Of a stretch of 64,000 bases of DNA, positions 17,663 through 26,279 are shown piece after piece; position 1 is the first letter of the stretch, and every line of letters begins with the position of its first letter. Location of the stretch: positions 20,256-84,255 of the forward strand of contig DS999236.1 in NCBI GenBank assembly GCA_000156295.1, in the 5' to 3' direction. The position numbers and the translations under genes are program-made. This DNA is from a marine gamma proteobacterium HTCC2148. Its GTDB lineage: Bacteria; Pseudomonadota; Gammaproteobacteria; Pseudomonadales; Halieaceae. Below the pieces are notes generated by a model, which saw nothing but the letters and a program-made list of their open reading frames with translations, searched no databases and was not told where the DNA came from.

Positions 17663-20524
17663 TTATTCGATATCGTACACTGCATGGCCTGACTTCAGCT
17701 GAACGGCGGACTCAATGCTCCGTCCTGCCCCTCGCGGAAACTGACCACGTGCGCCAGGAGCGGCGACCTGCAAAGAACGCTGTTGATTCAGGAAGACTTC
17801 TTCAAAATAAGCCTGCCATTGTTCCCTGCTGAGCGACTTAATAGCATTGGCCATGGTCTGACGGCCATTAAACTCATATTGTTTTTTAGCTATTGACTGC
17901 CAGTAAAACTCCGCCTGCTCCCAAAGATTTTTATGAGGCCGCAAAACTTCGTTTATTAAGGCATCCCGATGACGCTGGAATTGCTCCTCATCAACTGCCA
18001 ATGGCACATCGCCGAGAAAAGCGCTCATGGCGTCTGAGAGAGCTGCGGCATCAGCAACCGGTGACTGAATCAGCATCACCAGACCCGGAACATCGAGCTG
18101 CGGCCAGGCAAATGTGCTCACGATGTAGCCCAACTGTTGTTCGGTTCTCAGCTGCTGAAAAAAGCCCGACTTCATGATTTGCACAGTAAGCGCGGTGGCA
18201 GCGCGGTCTTTCCAGGAATTGCCCGCTCCCTGCAGATACCAGGCAAGGACCGCATCGTCATGTTCAACCTGGACGGGATAAAGCAATGACTCTCCCTCAG
18301 CGATCTTTAGCACTTTCAAGGGTTGTAAATCGGGAGCAACACCGTCCGGCAAAACTAAATCAAGTTTGCGGGCCAGCGCCTGGACAGAGTCGGGCGAATA
18401 ATTGCCATAGATCATTGCCTCGGCATTGGCGCTGCCCCAAAAATTAACGACGTAGGCATTGAGATCTTCTACCTGCATGCCTCGCAGCGCTGCGATCACA
18501 GGCTCTTCGCCCCACTCCCCGTAGAGCAAAGATTCACGCAAATCATCGAGCACCTGACTGCTAGGACGCTTGGCCACAGAATTTTCCAGTGCGCGAATCA
18601 TGTCCTTGCGAATGTTATCAAAGCGCTGGGAGTCAAAGTTTGGGCTGGCCATTACTTGCAGCAATTCTTGCAAAAGCACCGCCTGTTTGTCGTTGTACCC
18701 GCTGATACGCAGGCTAATACCTTGCGCATGCTTATATAGGCTGAAGTTAAGCCCTGCCAGCAATGCAGGATAGGTGTATTCATTCACCTGGTCTTTCAGC
18801 AGAGCGGTGTAAAGCAACGCACTCGCATTCTGCTGCGCTGATTGCCCAACCAGCGGCGAGCGGAAATTGATATAGGTGGCACCGCGAGGTAAACGAAATT
18901 GCTCATCCTGGGCATACCAAATTTGCTTGCGCTCTTCATCCAACACCAGAACTGGCGCCGACGGGTTGTCCTTTTCGATGTTGACCAGGGAGACGTCTTC
19001 AGCAATAAACTGGTTCGGGGTGGGCAAGTGAAAAGCGTCGGTGACGCTACCGGGTTGCCAAGCGGCCAGCTGCTGGGCACTGGGCTGACGCACCGAATAG
19101 GGCACGCCATAATGTACAGACTCACGATCGGTCCGCGCCGAAGCATCCTGAAGTTCTACCAGTGCATTGACCGGAACCATGTTTCCTAACAGCTCCTCTA
19201 ACATCGGCGCCTGATAATCACTCATCAGGTAACCGCCCTGCAATACGTCAATCGGATCGTAGGTATGCATACCTCCCGAGAGAGCACTCACATACCCCAT
19301 GGGGCTGCCCTTCTCCTGAAATCGAAAAGCCAGCTGCGCAAGCTGAGCCTGTTCATCGTAAAGCCATTCCTTGGGACCTTGCTCTCTGAGCATTTCGAGG
19401 TAGGAAAATAAAAGCTGCAGCACGCGCTGCTGATTGAAAACCCCCTCTTCGGTAAGAGAGACGCTGATGCTGAACAAGGCTCCACCGCGCCAGGCCAAAC
19501 CAAGCCCCGCGCCAAGACCCTCGGCCAGACCCTCAGCTTTTAGTTGCGACAACAAACTTCCCTCTCCCTCATGCCCCACAAGATTACCCAGATAAGAGAG
19601 CGGCTTGGCCTTGTACTCCGACCGATAATCGGCGATCGGGAAGGACACCTTCAGCTGACGCAGGGTGGCCTGCGGCTTTACTTCCACCTCCATAGGCAAA
19701 ACGCCATCAACAAACATGGGCGCTGCAATTGGAGCATGCTGGAAGGACTTGTTGGGCACGGGAGAAAACAGGGGTTGCACCAAATCTTCCAACTCATCCA
19801 GTGACTCGGACCCCAGCACCACCAGACGCATCATGTTGGCTGAGTAATACTTGTCATAAAAACTCAATAGCTCATCCCGAATGGCAGACCCTGGGCGATC
19901 GGCCAGACTCTCGAGGCTACCCACTGAAAACTGACTGAACGGATGCTCCGGATTCATGACTTCCTGCAACACATCCAGGGCTCGACGCCCATCGCTTTTC
20001 AGGCCCATCTGATACTCAGCCTCTACCGCATTCTTTTCCCTGTCTACATACTGGGCATCAAACCGTGGCGCTATAAAGAACTGCGCAAAACGATCCAGTG
20101 CCTCCGGAAGATAGGTAGCGTTAATGTCAAAAAAGTAATTGGTGTGTTCAAAGCTGGTGTAGGCATTGCGGTTACCGCCATGCTCGGTCACAAATTCCGC
20201 ATACTCCGCGGCATCGGGATATTTATCAGTGCCGAGAAACAGCATGTGCTCTAGAAAGTGAGCGAGACCACCGCGACCTTCGGGGTTATCGCCACTGCCC
20301 ACGTTAACGTCAAGCGAAGCAGCCGCTTTTAAGGTATCCGGATCCGAAATCAACAAAACCTGCATCTGATTTTCCAGCGTCAGCAGGCGATACTCTCGCT
20401 CGTCATTAGGGCTCTGCACGGGCGCCAAGCCAGCATCGGGAAAGTGGGCGCACGCAGACAGTACAGCAAGTAAAAGGGGGCCTGACAGAAGCTGTAACTT
20501 CCGTCGTGTTAAATTAGCGAACAT
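17663..20524 (-). CDS. M16 family (protease III / insulysin-like) metalloprotease lipoprotein
   Basis: A 953-residue M16A-type zinc protease. The inverted zinc motif HFLEH is at about residues 89-93 (AHFLEHMLFLGT), with the downstream glutamate in the NAVEAEY segment near 165. Four domains of about 230 residues fill the rest, as in E. coli protease III (PtrA). The N terminus is a signal peptide with a lipobox LSAC (Cys about residue 25), so it is a lipoprotein, whereas PtrA is soluble periplasmic. I used the ATG at 20524 (GGAG seven bases ahead) rather than the TTG just before. It begins three bases after the permease stop. It probably degrades periplasmic peptides. Confidence 0.88.
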   Translation of the reverse strand: MFANLTRRKLQLLSGPLLLAVLSACAHFPDAGLAPVQSPNDEREYRLLTLENQMQVLLISDPDTLKAAASLDVNVGSGDNPEGRGGLAHFLEHMLFLGTDKYPDAAEYAEFVTEHGGNRNAYTSFEHTNYFFDINATYLPEALDRFAQFFIAPRFDAQYVDREKNAVEAEYQMGLKSDGRRALDVLQEVMNPEHPFSQFSVGSLESLADRPGSAIRDELLSFYDKYYSANMMRLVVLGSESLDELEDLVQPLFSPVPNKSFQHAPIAAPMFVDGVLPMEVEVKPQATLRQLKVSFPIADYRSEYKAKPLSYLGNLVGHEGEGSLLSQLKAEGLAEGLGAGLGLAWRGGALFSISVSLTEEGVFNQQRVLQLLFSYLEMLREQGPKEWLYDEQAQLAQLAFRFQEKGSPMGYVSALSGGMHTYDPIDVLQGGYLMSDYQAPMLEELLGNMVPVNALVELQDASARTDRESVHYGVPYSVRQPSAQQLAAWQPGSVTDAFHLPTPNQFIAEDVSLVNIEKDNPSAPVLVLDEERKQIWYAQDEQFRLPRGATYINFRSPLVGQSAQQNASALLYTALLKDQVNEYTYPALLAGLNFSLYKHAQGISLRISGYNDKQAVLLQELLQVMASPNFDSQRFDNIRKDMIRALENSVAKRPSSQVLDDLRESLLYGEWGEEPVIAALRGMQVEDLNAYVVNFWGSANAEAMIYGNYSPDSVQALARKLDLVLPDGVAPDLQPLKVLKIAEGESLLYPVQVEHDDAVLAWYLQGAGNSWKDRAATALTVQIMKSGFFQQLRTEQQLGYIVSTFAWPQLDVPGLVMLIQSPVADAAALSDAMSAFLGDVPLAVDEEQFQRHRDALINEVLRPHKNLWEQAEFYWQSIAKKQYEFNGRQTMANAIKSLSREQWQAYFEEVFLNQQRSLQVAAPGARGQFPRGAGRSIESAVQLKSGHAVYDIE

Positions 20525-20527
20525 CAA

Positions 20528-21619
20528 TTACTCCATAGATATGGTTGGTTCCGGAGAGTTTGCGGATATCGCATCTCGGGTAGGCCAGGAATTAATAATG
20601 GCTTTGATCAAGGTCGCCAGGGGTATCGCGAAAAACACACCCCACAGCCCCCAAATACCGCCAAAAAAGAGGATGGCGAGAATGATCGCCACCGGGTGTA
20701 AATTGACCGCCTCCGAAAACAGCAATGGGACCAATACGTTTCCATCCAGACCCTGGATAACAACATAGACAGCAAACAAAGTATAAAATTCAGTGGTAAA
20801 GCCCCATTGGAAAAAGCCGACGAAAATCACGGGCAAGGTGACCAGCGCGGCCCCTATATAGGGGATGATCACTGATAGGCCTACCAGCAAGCCCAGCAAC
20901 GCAGCGTAGTTCAACCCCATCCAGGCAAATGCAGCATAGCTGACGCTACCCACCACAATAATTTCCAGCACTTTACCGCGAGCATAATTCGCAAATTGCT
21001 GATTCATTTCCCCCCAAATCCGGCGCAATAAAGGCCGTTTTTCAGGTAAAAATTTCGCCAGCCAATCGAGGATTTGTTCGCGATCGCGAAGAAAGAAGAA
21101 CACCAGCATAGGGATTAAAATCATGTAGACCATGACAGTAAATAAGCCGGGCAGTGAAGCCAGTGAACGTGTCACTAACATCTGCCCCATATTTGCGGCT
21201 TCTAACTGGGCCATGCCCACCAACTCGTTAATTTGGTCTGCTGTGAAAATCTCCGGGTATCGTTCCGGCAGCACGCTGAGTAGCTGACGTCCTTGATCCA
21301 GATAGCGAGGCAGCTCACTGGCCAACGCCATCAACTGCCGCCAAACCAGGGGCAGAAGACCCAGGGTAAAACCAAAAAAGGCACCTATGAATACACCGTA
21401 TGACAGCGCCAGCCCCAACCAGGGCGGCGCTCCATGGCTCTGTAGCTGCGAGGAGAAGCCCTGCATGAGATAGGCCAGCACAATCGACGCCAATAGCGGC
21501 GCGAGAATGTCGCCAATAGTCACCAGAAGGGCAACGGAAATCGCCAGTAAAACCAGCAGCAGCACCGACTCTTCCTCGAACAAATAAGTCCGGGACCACT
21601 TCTTAAAAATATCGAGCAT
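20528..21619 (-). CDS. AI-2E family transporter / PerM-like permease
   Basis: A 363-residue inner-membrane protein of the AI-2E family (UPF0118). Long hydrophobic segments are visible near residues 18-55, 65-90, 150-175, 210-300 and 305-340, and the family-typical GLSVIIPYIGA and GNVLVPLLFSE segments are present. Members have been linked to Na+/H+ antiport, autoinducer-2 export or other small molecules, so the transported substrate is uncertain. In gammaproteobacteria this gene is commonly beside bepA and tusA, as here: tusA lies 19 bases upstream, and bepA is divergent. Confidence 0.85.
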   Translation of the reverse strand: MLDIFKKWSRTYLFEEESVLLLVLLAISVALLVTIGDILAPLLASIVLAYLMQGFSSQLQSHGAPPWLGLALSYGVFIGAFFGFTLGLLPLVWRQLMALASELPRYLDQGRQLLSVLPERYPEIFTADQINELVGMAQLEAANMGQMLVTRSLASLPGLFTVMVYMILIPMLVFFFLRDREQILDWLAKFLPEKRPLLRRIWGEMNQQFANYARGKVLEIIVVGSVSYAAFAWMGLNYAALLGLLVGLSVIIPYIGAALVTLPVIFVGFFQWGFTTEFYTLFAVYVVIQGLDGNVLVPLLFSEAVNLHPVAIILAILFFGGIWGLWGVFFAIPLATLIKAIINSWPTRDAISANSPEPTISME

Positions 21620-21638
21620 GCCCTCGATCTCCTGTGCG

Positions 21639-21872
21639 CTAACGCTTTTGCAACAAATAACGGTAGACGTCGCCGTCTACCTCGGAGGCCAAAAGGAGAT
21701 GGCCTGACTGCTTGGCGAATATCTGGAAATCGCGCTGTGAGCCACGATCGGTAGCCAGAATACGCAACTGCTCGCCGCTCTTTATTGCATTGAGGGCCCG
21801 CTTGGCTTTTAGTAGCGGCATGGGACAGTCCAAGCCGCGGGCGTCCACCTCGATGACAGAAAGGTCACTCAT
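21639..21872 (-). CDS. tusA: TusA family sulfur-carrier protein
   Basis: A 77-residue TusA/SirA-like protein. The signature ARGLDCPMPLLKAK (about residues 12-25) contains the CPxP motif whose cysteine carries persulfide sulfur. Family members relay sulfur to tRNA thiolation, molybdenum-cofactor and other pathways. It is the first gene of a minus-strand unit with the AI-2E permease and M16 protease, and it is divergent from bepA. At this location it could be a TusA paralogue (YedF-like) rather than the tRNA-thiolation protein; the sequence alone does not decide. Confidence 0.8.
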   Translation of the reverse strand: MSDLSVIEVDARGLDCPMPLLKAKRALNAIKSGEQLRILATDRGSQRDFQIFAKQSGHLLLASEVDGDVYRYLLQKR

Positions 21873-22015
21873 CTTTTGCTCTCATAAAACTTCCCAGGGA
21901 CTCAGTATACGCATTCCCCCTCAGGGAATGAACTTTCCCGGGCTTTCCCACTCAGACCCTTGGCGGACAGATCTTTTCATCCTTGCCTTTGCATACAGTA
22001 CAATAGACTGCCATT

Positions 22016-23518
22016 TTGCTGCGAACTGAAGTGACCAGAAACGTGTTATCCCGATTGAGTAAAGCAGCGCATTGCTGGCGCTATGTCCTGCCGCTGATGC
22101 TTTGCTATTTCATTGCTGCGCCGGTCAGCGCACAGACAGAAGAGTTGAAACTCCCCAACCTGGGAGAGTCCAGCACCAGTTTGTTCTCCAAGGAGTTTGA
22201 GCACCAGCTGGGGCAAACCTGGTTGCGTATTTTCCGCAGTCAGGCCCCCACAGAAAATGATCCCCTGCTGTTCGAATACCTTGAAAACCTGATTTATGAG
22301 CTGGTCACCCATAGCAAACTCGAGGACCGCAGGGTAGAACTGGTCGTGGTTAACAATGCCTCTATCAACGCGTTTGCTGTTCCCGGGGGCGTAATCGGCG
22401 TTCATAATGGCCTACTGCTTTATGCCCAGACAGAAGATGAGCTAGCCACCGTGCTTGCCCACGAAATCGCTCACCTGAGCCAAAGGCACTTCTCTCGCGG
22501 CGTTGAATTCCGAAAAAAACAGGCCCCAATCAACCTGGCCGCCATGCTGGCGGGACTGGTAATCATGGCAACGGCCGGTGGCGATGCGGGGATGGCGGCC
22601 ATTAGCGCTTCTCAGGCGCTCGCCCAGGACTCCGCGCTACGCTACAGCCGCAGCAATGAACAAGAGGCAGACCGGGTTGGCATGCAAACCCTGGTAGATG
22701 CGGGCATGGACCCGCACGCCGCCCCCGCAATGTTCGAGCGCATGCTGCAAGCATCGCGCTATACAGGCGGCGATCGCATTCCTGAGTTTATGCGGACTCA
22801 CCCTTTATCTGAAAACCGTATCGCCGATACTCGCAACCGGGCGCGCCAATACCCCAAGAGCATCCGCCCCGCAAAACTTGAATACCAGTTAATGCGCGCA
22901 CGAGTCGTGAACCAATTGGCCAATACACCAGAAGAAGCCGTGCAGCGTTTTAGAGGAGAACTGGATGGCAATCCCCGCTCGATCGAGGCAGCGCGCTATG
23001 GTCTGGTGATCGCCCTGACTAATGCTGGCAGGGCTGACGAAGCTGCACTGGAGTTGGACAGTATCTGGTCTGGCGACCCGGACCGGCTGGAATACCTGAT
23101 TGCCGATGCGGAAATTGACATGCTTCGCGCCCAACCTGAAAAAGCAGTGGACAAACTGTTACGGCAATTAAACCTGTCCCCGGGTAATCATCCTCTGACC
23201 ATGACCTATGCCAACGCCCTGATGAAAAACCAGGAACCGCACATCGCCGAGGAAGTTCTGGTCGCCCAGGGGAAAAGACGCCCCACTGATCCGGGGCTCT
23301 GGTACCTGCTGGCGGAAGTACAGGGCTTATCAGGCAACATTATCGGTCTGCACCAATCGCGCGCGGAATATTTCATCCTCAACGGGATTCTGGATCAGGC
23401 AGAAAAACAGTTGAGCTATGCCTTAAAGTTGGTAAAGAACGACTACCTGACCAGCGCCAAAATCAATCAGCGGCTAAAGGATGTTGCAGAAATGCGACAG
23501 CAAATGGAACGCTTGTAA
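22016..23518 (+). CDS. bepA: Periplasmic metalloprotease/chaperone BepA (M48 with TPR domain)
   Basis: A 500-residue M48 peptidase involved in outer-membrane protein (LptD/BAM) quality control. An N-terminal signal peptide ends near VSAQ (about residue 40). The zinc motif HEIAHLSQRH lies near residue 142, and the third ligand glutamate is in EQEADRVGM near 218. The C-terminal half is helical TPR-like. The start is uncertain: the first codon at 22016 is TTG, and the GTG codons at 22031 and 22043 also allow a signal peptide; none has a clear ribosome-binding site. It is divergently arranged with tusA, the usual gammaproteobacterial order. Confidence 0.9.
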   Translation: MLRTEVTRNVLSRLSKAAHCWRYVLPLMLCYFIAAPVSAQTEELKLPNLGESSTSLFSKEFEHQLGQTWLRIFRSQAPTENDPLLFEYLENLIYELVTHSKLEDRRVELVVVNNASINAFAVPGGVIGVHNGLLLYAQTEDELATVLAHEIAHLSQRHFSRGVEFRKKQAPINLAAMLAGLVIMATAGGDAGMAAISASQALAQDSALRYSRSNEQEADRVGMQTLVDAGMDPHAAPAMFERMLQASRYTGGDRIPEFMRTHPLSENRIADTRNRARQYPKSIRPAKLEYQLMRARVVNQLANTPEEAVQRFRGELDGNPRSIEAARYGLVIALTNAGRADEAALELDSIWSGDPDRLEYLIADAEIDMLRAQPEKAVDKLLRQLNLSPGNHPLTMTYANALMKNQEPHIAEEVLVAQGKRRPTDPGLWYLLAEVQGLSGNIIGLHQSRAEYFILNGILDQAEKQLSYALKLVKNDYLTSAKINQRLKDVAEMRQQMERL

Positions 23519-23525
23519 CAGCAAC

Positions 23526-24599
23526 TCAGGCGTTGCCTTTGACCGTCAGTTGTAGTTCGGCGGCGAAATCGAGCATACGCTTCAAAGGCACCATCGCCTG
23601 CTCGCCCAAAGTCTTGTCTACCAAGACCTCGTTGTCGCCGATATCGAACACCTGATCCAATAACTCCAGTTCGTTCATCGCCATCCACGGGCAATTGGCA
23701 CAGCTTCGACAAGTGGCACCGTCGCCGGCAGTTGGGGCAATAATGAATTCCTTGTCCGGTGCTTCCTGCTGCAGTTTGTAGAAAATGCCCTGGTCGGTAG
23801 CGACAATAAAGCGTTTGTTGTCCATTTCACTGGCTGCGCGAATAATCTGGGTGGTAGACCCCACTCTATCGGCCAGTTCCCGCACAGATGCGGGCGATTC
23901 CGGGTGCACCAGCACAGCCGCATCCGGATACACTGCTTTGAGATCAGCGATCCCGCGGGCCTTGAATTCTTCGTGAACGATACAGGCGCCATCCCACATC
24001 AATATGTCTGCCCCGGTTTCGCGGCGCACATAATCTCCAAGGTGCTGATCGGGCGCCCAGATAATTTTCTCGCCTTGATCTGCCAAATGCTCGGCGACAT
24101 CAAGGGCAATGCCAGAGGTAACCACCCAATCAGCGCGAGCCTTCACTGCTGCAGAAGTGTTCGCGTAAACCACGACCTTGCGATCAGGATGCTGGTCGCA
24201 AAACGCCGAAAACTCATCGATAGGGCAGCCCAGGTCCAATGAACAGGTCGCTTCAAGCGTGGGCATTAACACGCGCTTATCCGGCGTCAGAATTTTCGCT
24301 GTCTCGCCCATAAACTTCACCCCCGCGACTACCAGAGTCTTGGCGGAGTGGTCGCGGCCAAAACGGGCCATTTCAAGAGAATCAGAAACACAGCCCCCGG
24401 TCTCTTCCGCAAGGGCCTGAACCGCCGGTGAGGTGTAGTAATGGGCGACAAGCACGGCGTCCTCCGCCACCAGTCGAGCCGCAATGCGCTCTTTCAGCGC
24501 TAGCTCTTGCTCGGGGCTAAGGCGATGCTGCTCGGCATGGTCCAGATGGTACTGCACCTGCTGGCGAATGGTTTCCAGTTTGTCGGAGGCGATGCTCAT
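23526..24599 (-). CDS. nadA: Quinolinate synthase A
   Basis: A 357-residue iron-sulfur enzyme that condenses iminoaspartate with dihydroxyacetone phosphate to quinolinate in NAD biosynthesis. Cluster-ligand cysteines are seen in the SLDLGC region near residue 115 and in the C-terminal CRSCANCPW motif near 293-301; the triad [11 protein letters not shown] near the N terminus is family-typical. I chose the ATG at 24599 ([14 protein letters not shown]) over an upstream in-frame start giving 14 extra, non-conserved residues. It converges on bepA, whose stop is only about seven bases away. Confidence 0.95.
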   Translation of the reverse strand: MSIASDKLETIRQQVQYHLDHAEQHRLSPEQELALKERIAARLVAEDAVLVAHYYTSPAVQALAEETGGCVSDSLEMARFGRDHSAKTLVVAGVKFMGETAKILTPDKRVLMPTLEATCSLDLGCPIDEFSAFCDQHPDRKVVVYANTSAAVKARADWVVTSGIALDVAEHLADQGEKIIWAPDQHLGDYVRRETGADILMWDGACIVHEEFKARGIADLKAVYPDAAVLVHPESPASVRELADRVGSTTQIIRAASEMDNKRFIVATDQGIFYKLQQEAPDKEFIIAPTAGDGATCRSCANCPWMAMNELELLDQVFDIGDNEVLVDKTLGEQAMVPLKRMLDFAAELQLTVKGNA

Positions 24600-24702
24600 G
24601 GGCTTACAGGGAGAGGCAAAACGGGTGAAAGAGTCTAGCATAGTTTGGCAGCATGGTAATTGTAGATTAACCTCTATTACCCGCGCTTAAAGGACATTCA
24701 AA

Positions 24703-25194
24703 ATGGTGAAGTACGATTACGTCAAAACCAACCGCGAAGACATCATGCAATATAAAGAAAATCAGCTGCCTGCAATTAAGCTGATCATACGTTGGACCAG
24801 TCGTTTTCAGGCCGGCGTATTTCGCCTGAGCAAGGGGCGACTAATGAATACCTTTCTTGGCGGCCCCGTTTGCATGGTCACCATGACCGGCGCTAAAAGC
24901 GGCAAAACAAGGCGCCTACCTCTGATTCACATTCCTCACGGAGACAGCAAGTTGCTGGTGGCATCAAGCGGAGGTATGCCCAAAAACCCCGTGTGGTACT
25001 ACAACATCAAAGCCTATCCTGACATTCGGATAATGGCCGATGGGCAGGACAAGACCTATCGGGCGCGGCAGGTGAGCGATGAAGAAAAAGCCGCGCTATG
25101 GCCTACCCTGCTGGCAGTTTACCCGGATTTTGATGAGTACCAGGCTCGAACTGACCGTAATATTCCGGTATTCAGCTGCGAGTTGCCGGACTAA
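24703..25194 (+). CDS. Nitroreductase / deazaflavin (F420)-dependent oxidoreductase family protein
   Basis: A 163-residue protein of the DUF385 / Ddn-like split-beta-barrel flavin/deazaflavin-binding family. It has the family's TMTGAKSGKTRRLPL segment (about residues 62-76), the GGMPKNPVWYYNIKAYPD segment (about 91-108), and a C-terminal cluster rich in Arg/Asp. AAAGGA lies eight bases before the ATG at 24703. In mycobacteria these proteins use F420H2 to reduce quinones or nitro compounds. Gammaproteobacteria mostly lack F420, so it may bind FMN, heme or F420 made elsewhere in this genome. A second F420-type enzyme lies at 48046-49086. The reaction is unknown. Confidence 0.75.
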   Translation: MVKYDYVKTNREDIMQYKENQLPAIKLIIRWTSRFQAGVFRLSKGRLMNTFLGGPVCMVTMTGAKSGKTRRLPLIHIPHGDSKLLVASSGGMPKNPVWYYNIKAYPDIRIMADGQDKTYRARQVSDEEKAALWPTLLAVYPDFDEYQARTDRNIPVFSCELPD

Positions 25195-25205
25195 AAGCCG
25201 CCACT

Positions 25206-26018
25206 TTAATCGTTCATCCATTCGGGCCAGTCTTCGCTGAGACAGCCACTCCATTCAGGCGCGCGCCGCTCGAAATAGGCCATGCCGCCTTCGACGGCAT
25301 CGGGCTTGGTCATACTGTAGTTAAGCCCCCTGGTCTCCTTGCGGGCTAACTCGGCATAACTCATATCCATCCCCTGCCAAACCAAACGCTTGTGCATTGC
25401 CATGGCCAGCGGGGCTGCGTTCACCGCCATATCCCGCGCGATATCCAACGCTGTTTCCAATACTGCTTCCGCAGGCACACTTCTTCCGGCGAGACCCCAG
25501 GTTACGGCCTCACTGCCGTTGAGCCGCTGGCCTCTCATCAGGAGTTCCAGCGCTCGTTCCATGCCTACTAATCTGGGCAGCAAGTACTCCATGGCGAAGT
25601 CGGTCACGACACCGCGGCGAGACTGCAAGAAGCCGTATTTACCCTCGTCGGCCAAGACGCGGATGTCTGTCTGCATGGCCATTCCCAGCCCGGCGCCCAC
25701 CGCGTGGCCGTTACAGGCCGCAATAACCGGTTTACGCACTTCAAATGCCTGCATGGCTAACGGACAGGAGCTGATTTCCTGCGCAACGGCGCCACCATCG
25801 AAAGTCTCCCCACCACCGCTCATATCAGCACCGGCGCAAAAGCTCCTGCCGGCGCCGGTAATCACCACTGCGCGAACCGAGTCGTCGGCGTCGCAGTGCT
25901 GATAGGCTGCTCCCAGCCCCTCAATAATACCGGCCGACAGTGTATTGTGGGCTTCAGGGCGATTCAAAGTGATCAGGGCAACGCCCTCCTGCACCTCGAA
26001 CAATACATCTTCACTCAT
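25206..26018 (-). CDS. Enoyl-CoA hydratase/isomerase family protein
   Basis: A 270-residue crotonase. The substrate-binding motif GAGRSFCAGADMSGGG is near residue 60, and the second oxyanion segment CNGHAVGAGLGMAM near 110. I chose the ATG at 26018 (MSEDVLFEVQEG) because the upstream in-frame residues are not family-like. It converges with the Ddn-like gene, the two stops lying only about 11 bases apart. The exact acyl-CoA substrate is unknown; given the steroid genes elsewhere in the window, a role in acyl side-chain breakdown is possible but not shown. It is not closely linked to either steroid cluster. Confidence 0.85.
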   Translation of the reverse strand: MSEDVLFEVQEGVALITLNRPEAHNTLSAGIIEGLGAAYQHCDADDSVRAVVITGAGRSFCAGADMSGGGETFDGGAVAQEISSCPLAMQAFEVRKPVIAACNGHAVGAGLGMAMQTDIRVLADEGKYGFLQSRRGVVTDFAMEYLLPRLVGMERALELLMRGQRLNGSEAVTWGLAGRSVPAEAVLETALDIARDMAVNAAPLAMAMHKRLVWQGMDMSYAELARKETRGLNYSMTKPDAVEGGMAYFERRAPEWSGCLSEDWPEWMND

Positions 26019-26162
26019 GGTTTTATTCCAACAGGATTCAGATGCCAGAATAATACACCCACTGCCAGTACCAATGGCGACCAAGGCCAGTTATTGCTAA
26101 CGCGAGCGCTCAGCCCCCGGAGTTGGTACTTTTTAATAAAGTATAAGTAGAATTCCTCTGAA

Positions 26163-26197
26163 TTATTCCGTATAACTTCATGTTATATAACGAATAA
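26163..26197. promoter_or_regulatory. Imperfect palindrome ahead of the GGDEF-EAL gene
   Basis: TTATTC (26163-26168) and TATAAC (26171-26176) face GTTATA (26182-26187) and GAATAA (26192-26197), with unequal gaps of two and four bases. The stretch is AT-rich and lies about 85-115 bases before the GTG start at 26280, in the divergent region shared with the crotonase gene. It may be an operator. It superficially recalls loxP, but the arms do not match. Confidence 0.3.
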
Positions 26198-26279
26198 GCA
26201 GTGATCGTTAGAGCATTCTAAAAGGGTGTGCAACGATGACTGCTCAAGATGCAGACGGGCGAGAAACCAGGGACGAAGA

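Noticed and set aside
26163..26197. loxP-like appearance of the palindrome
   Set aside because: The arms do not match loxP, the spacer differs and no Cre-like recombinase is nearby; kept only as a possible operator.
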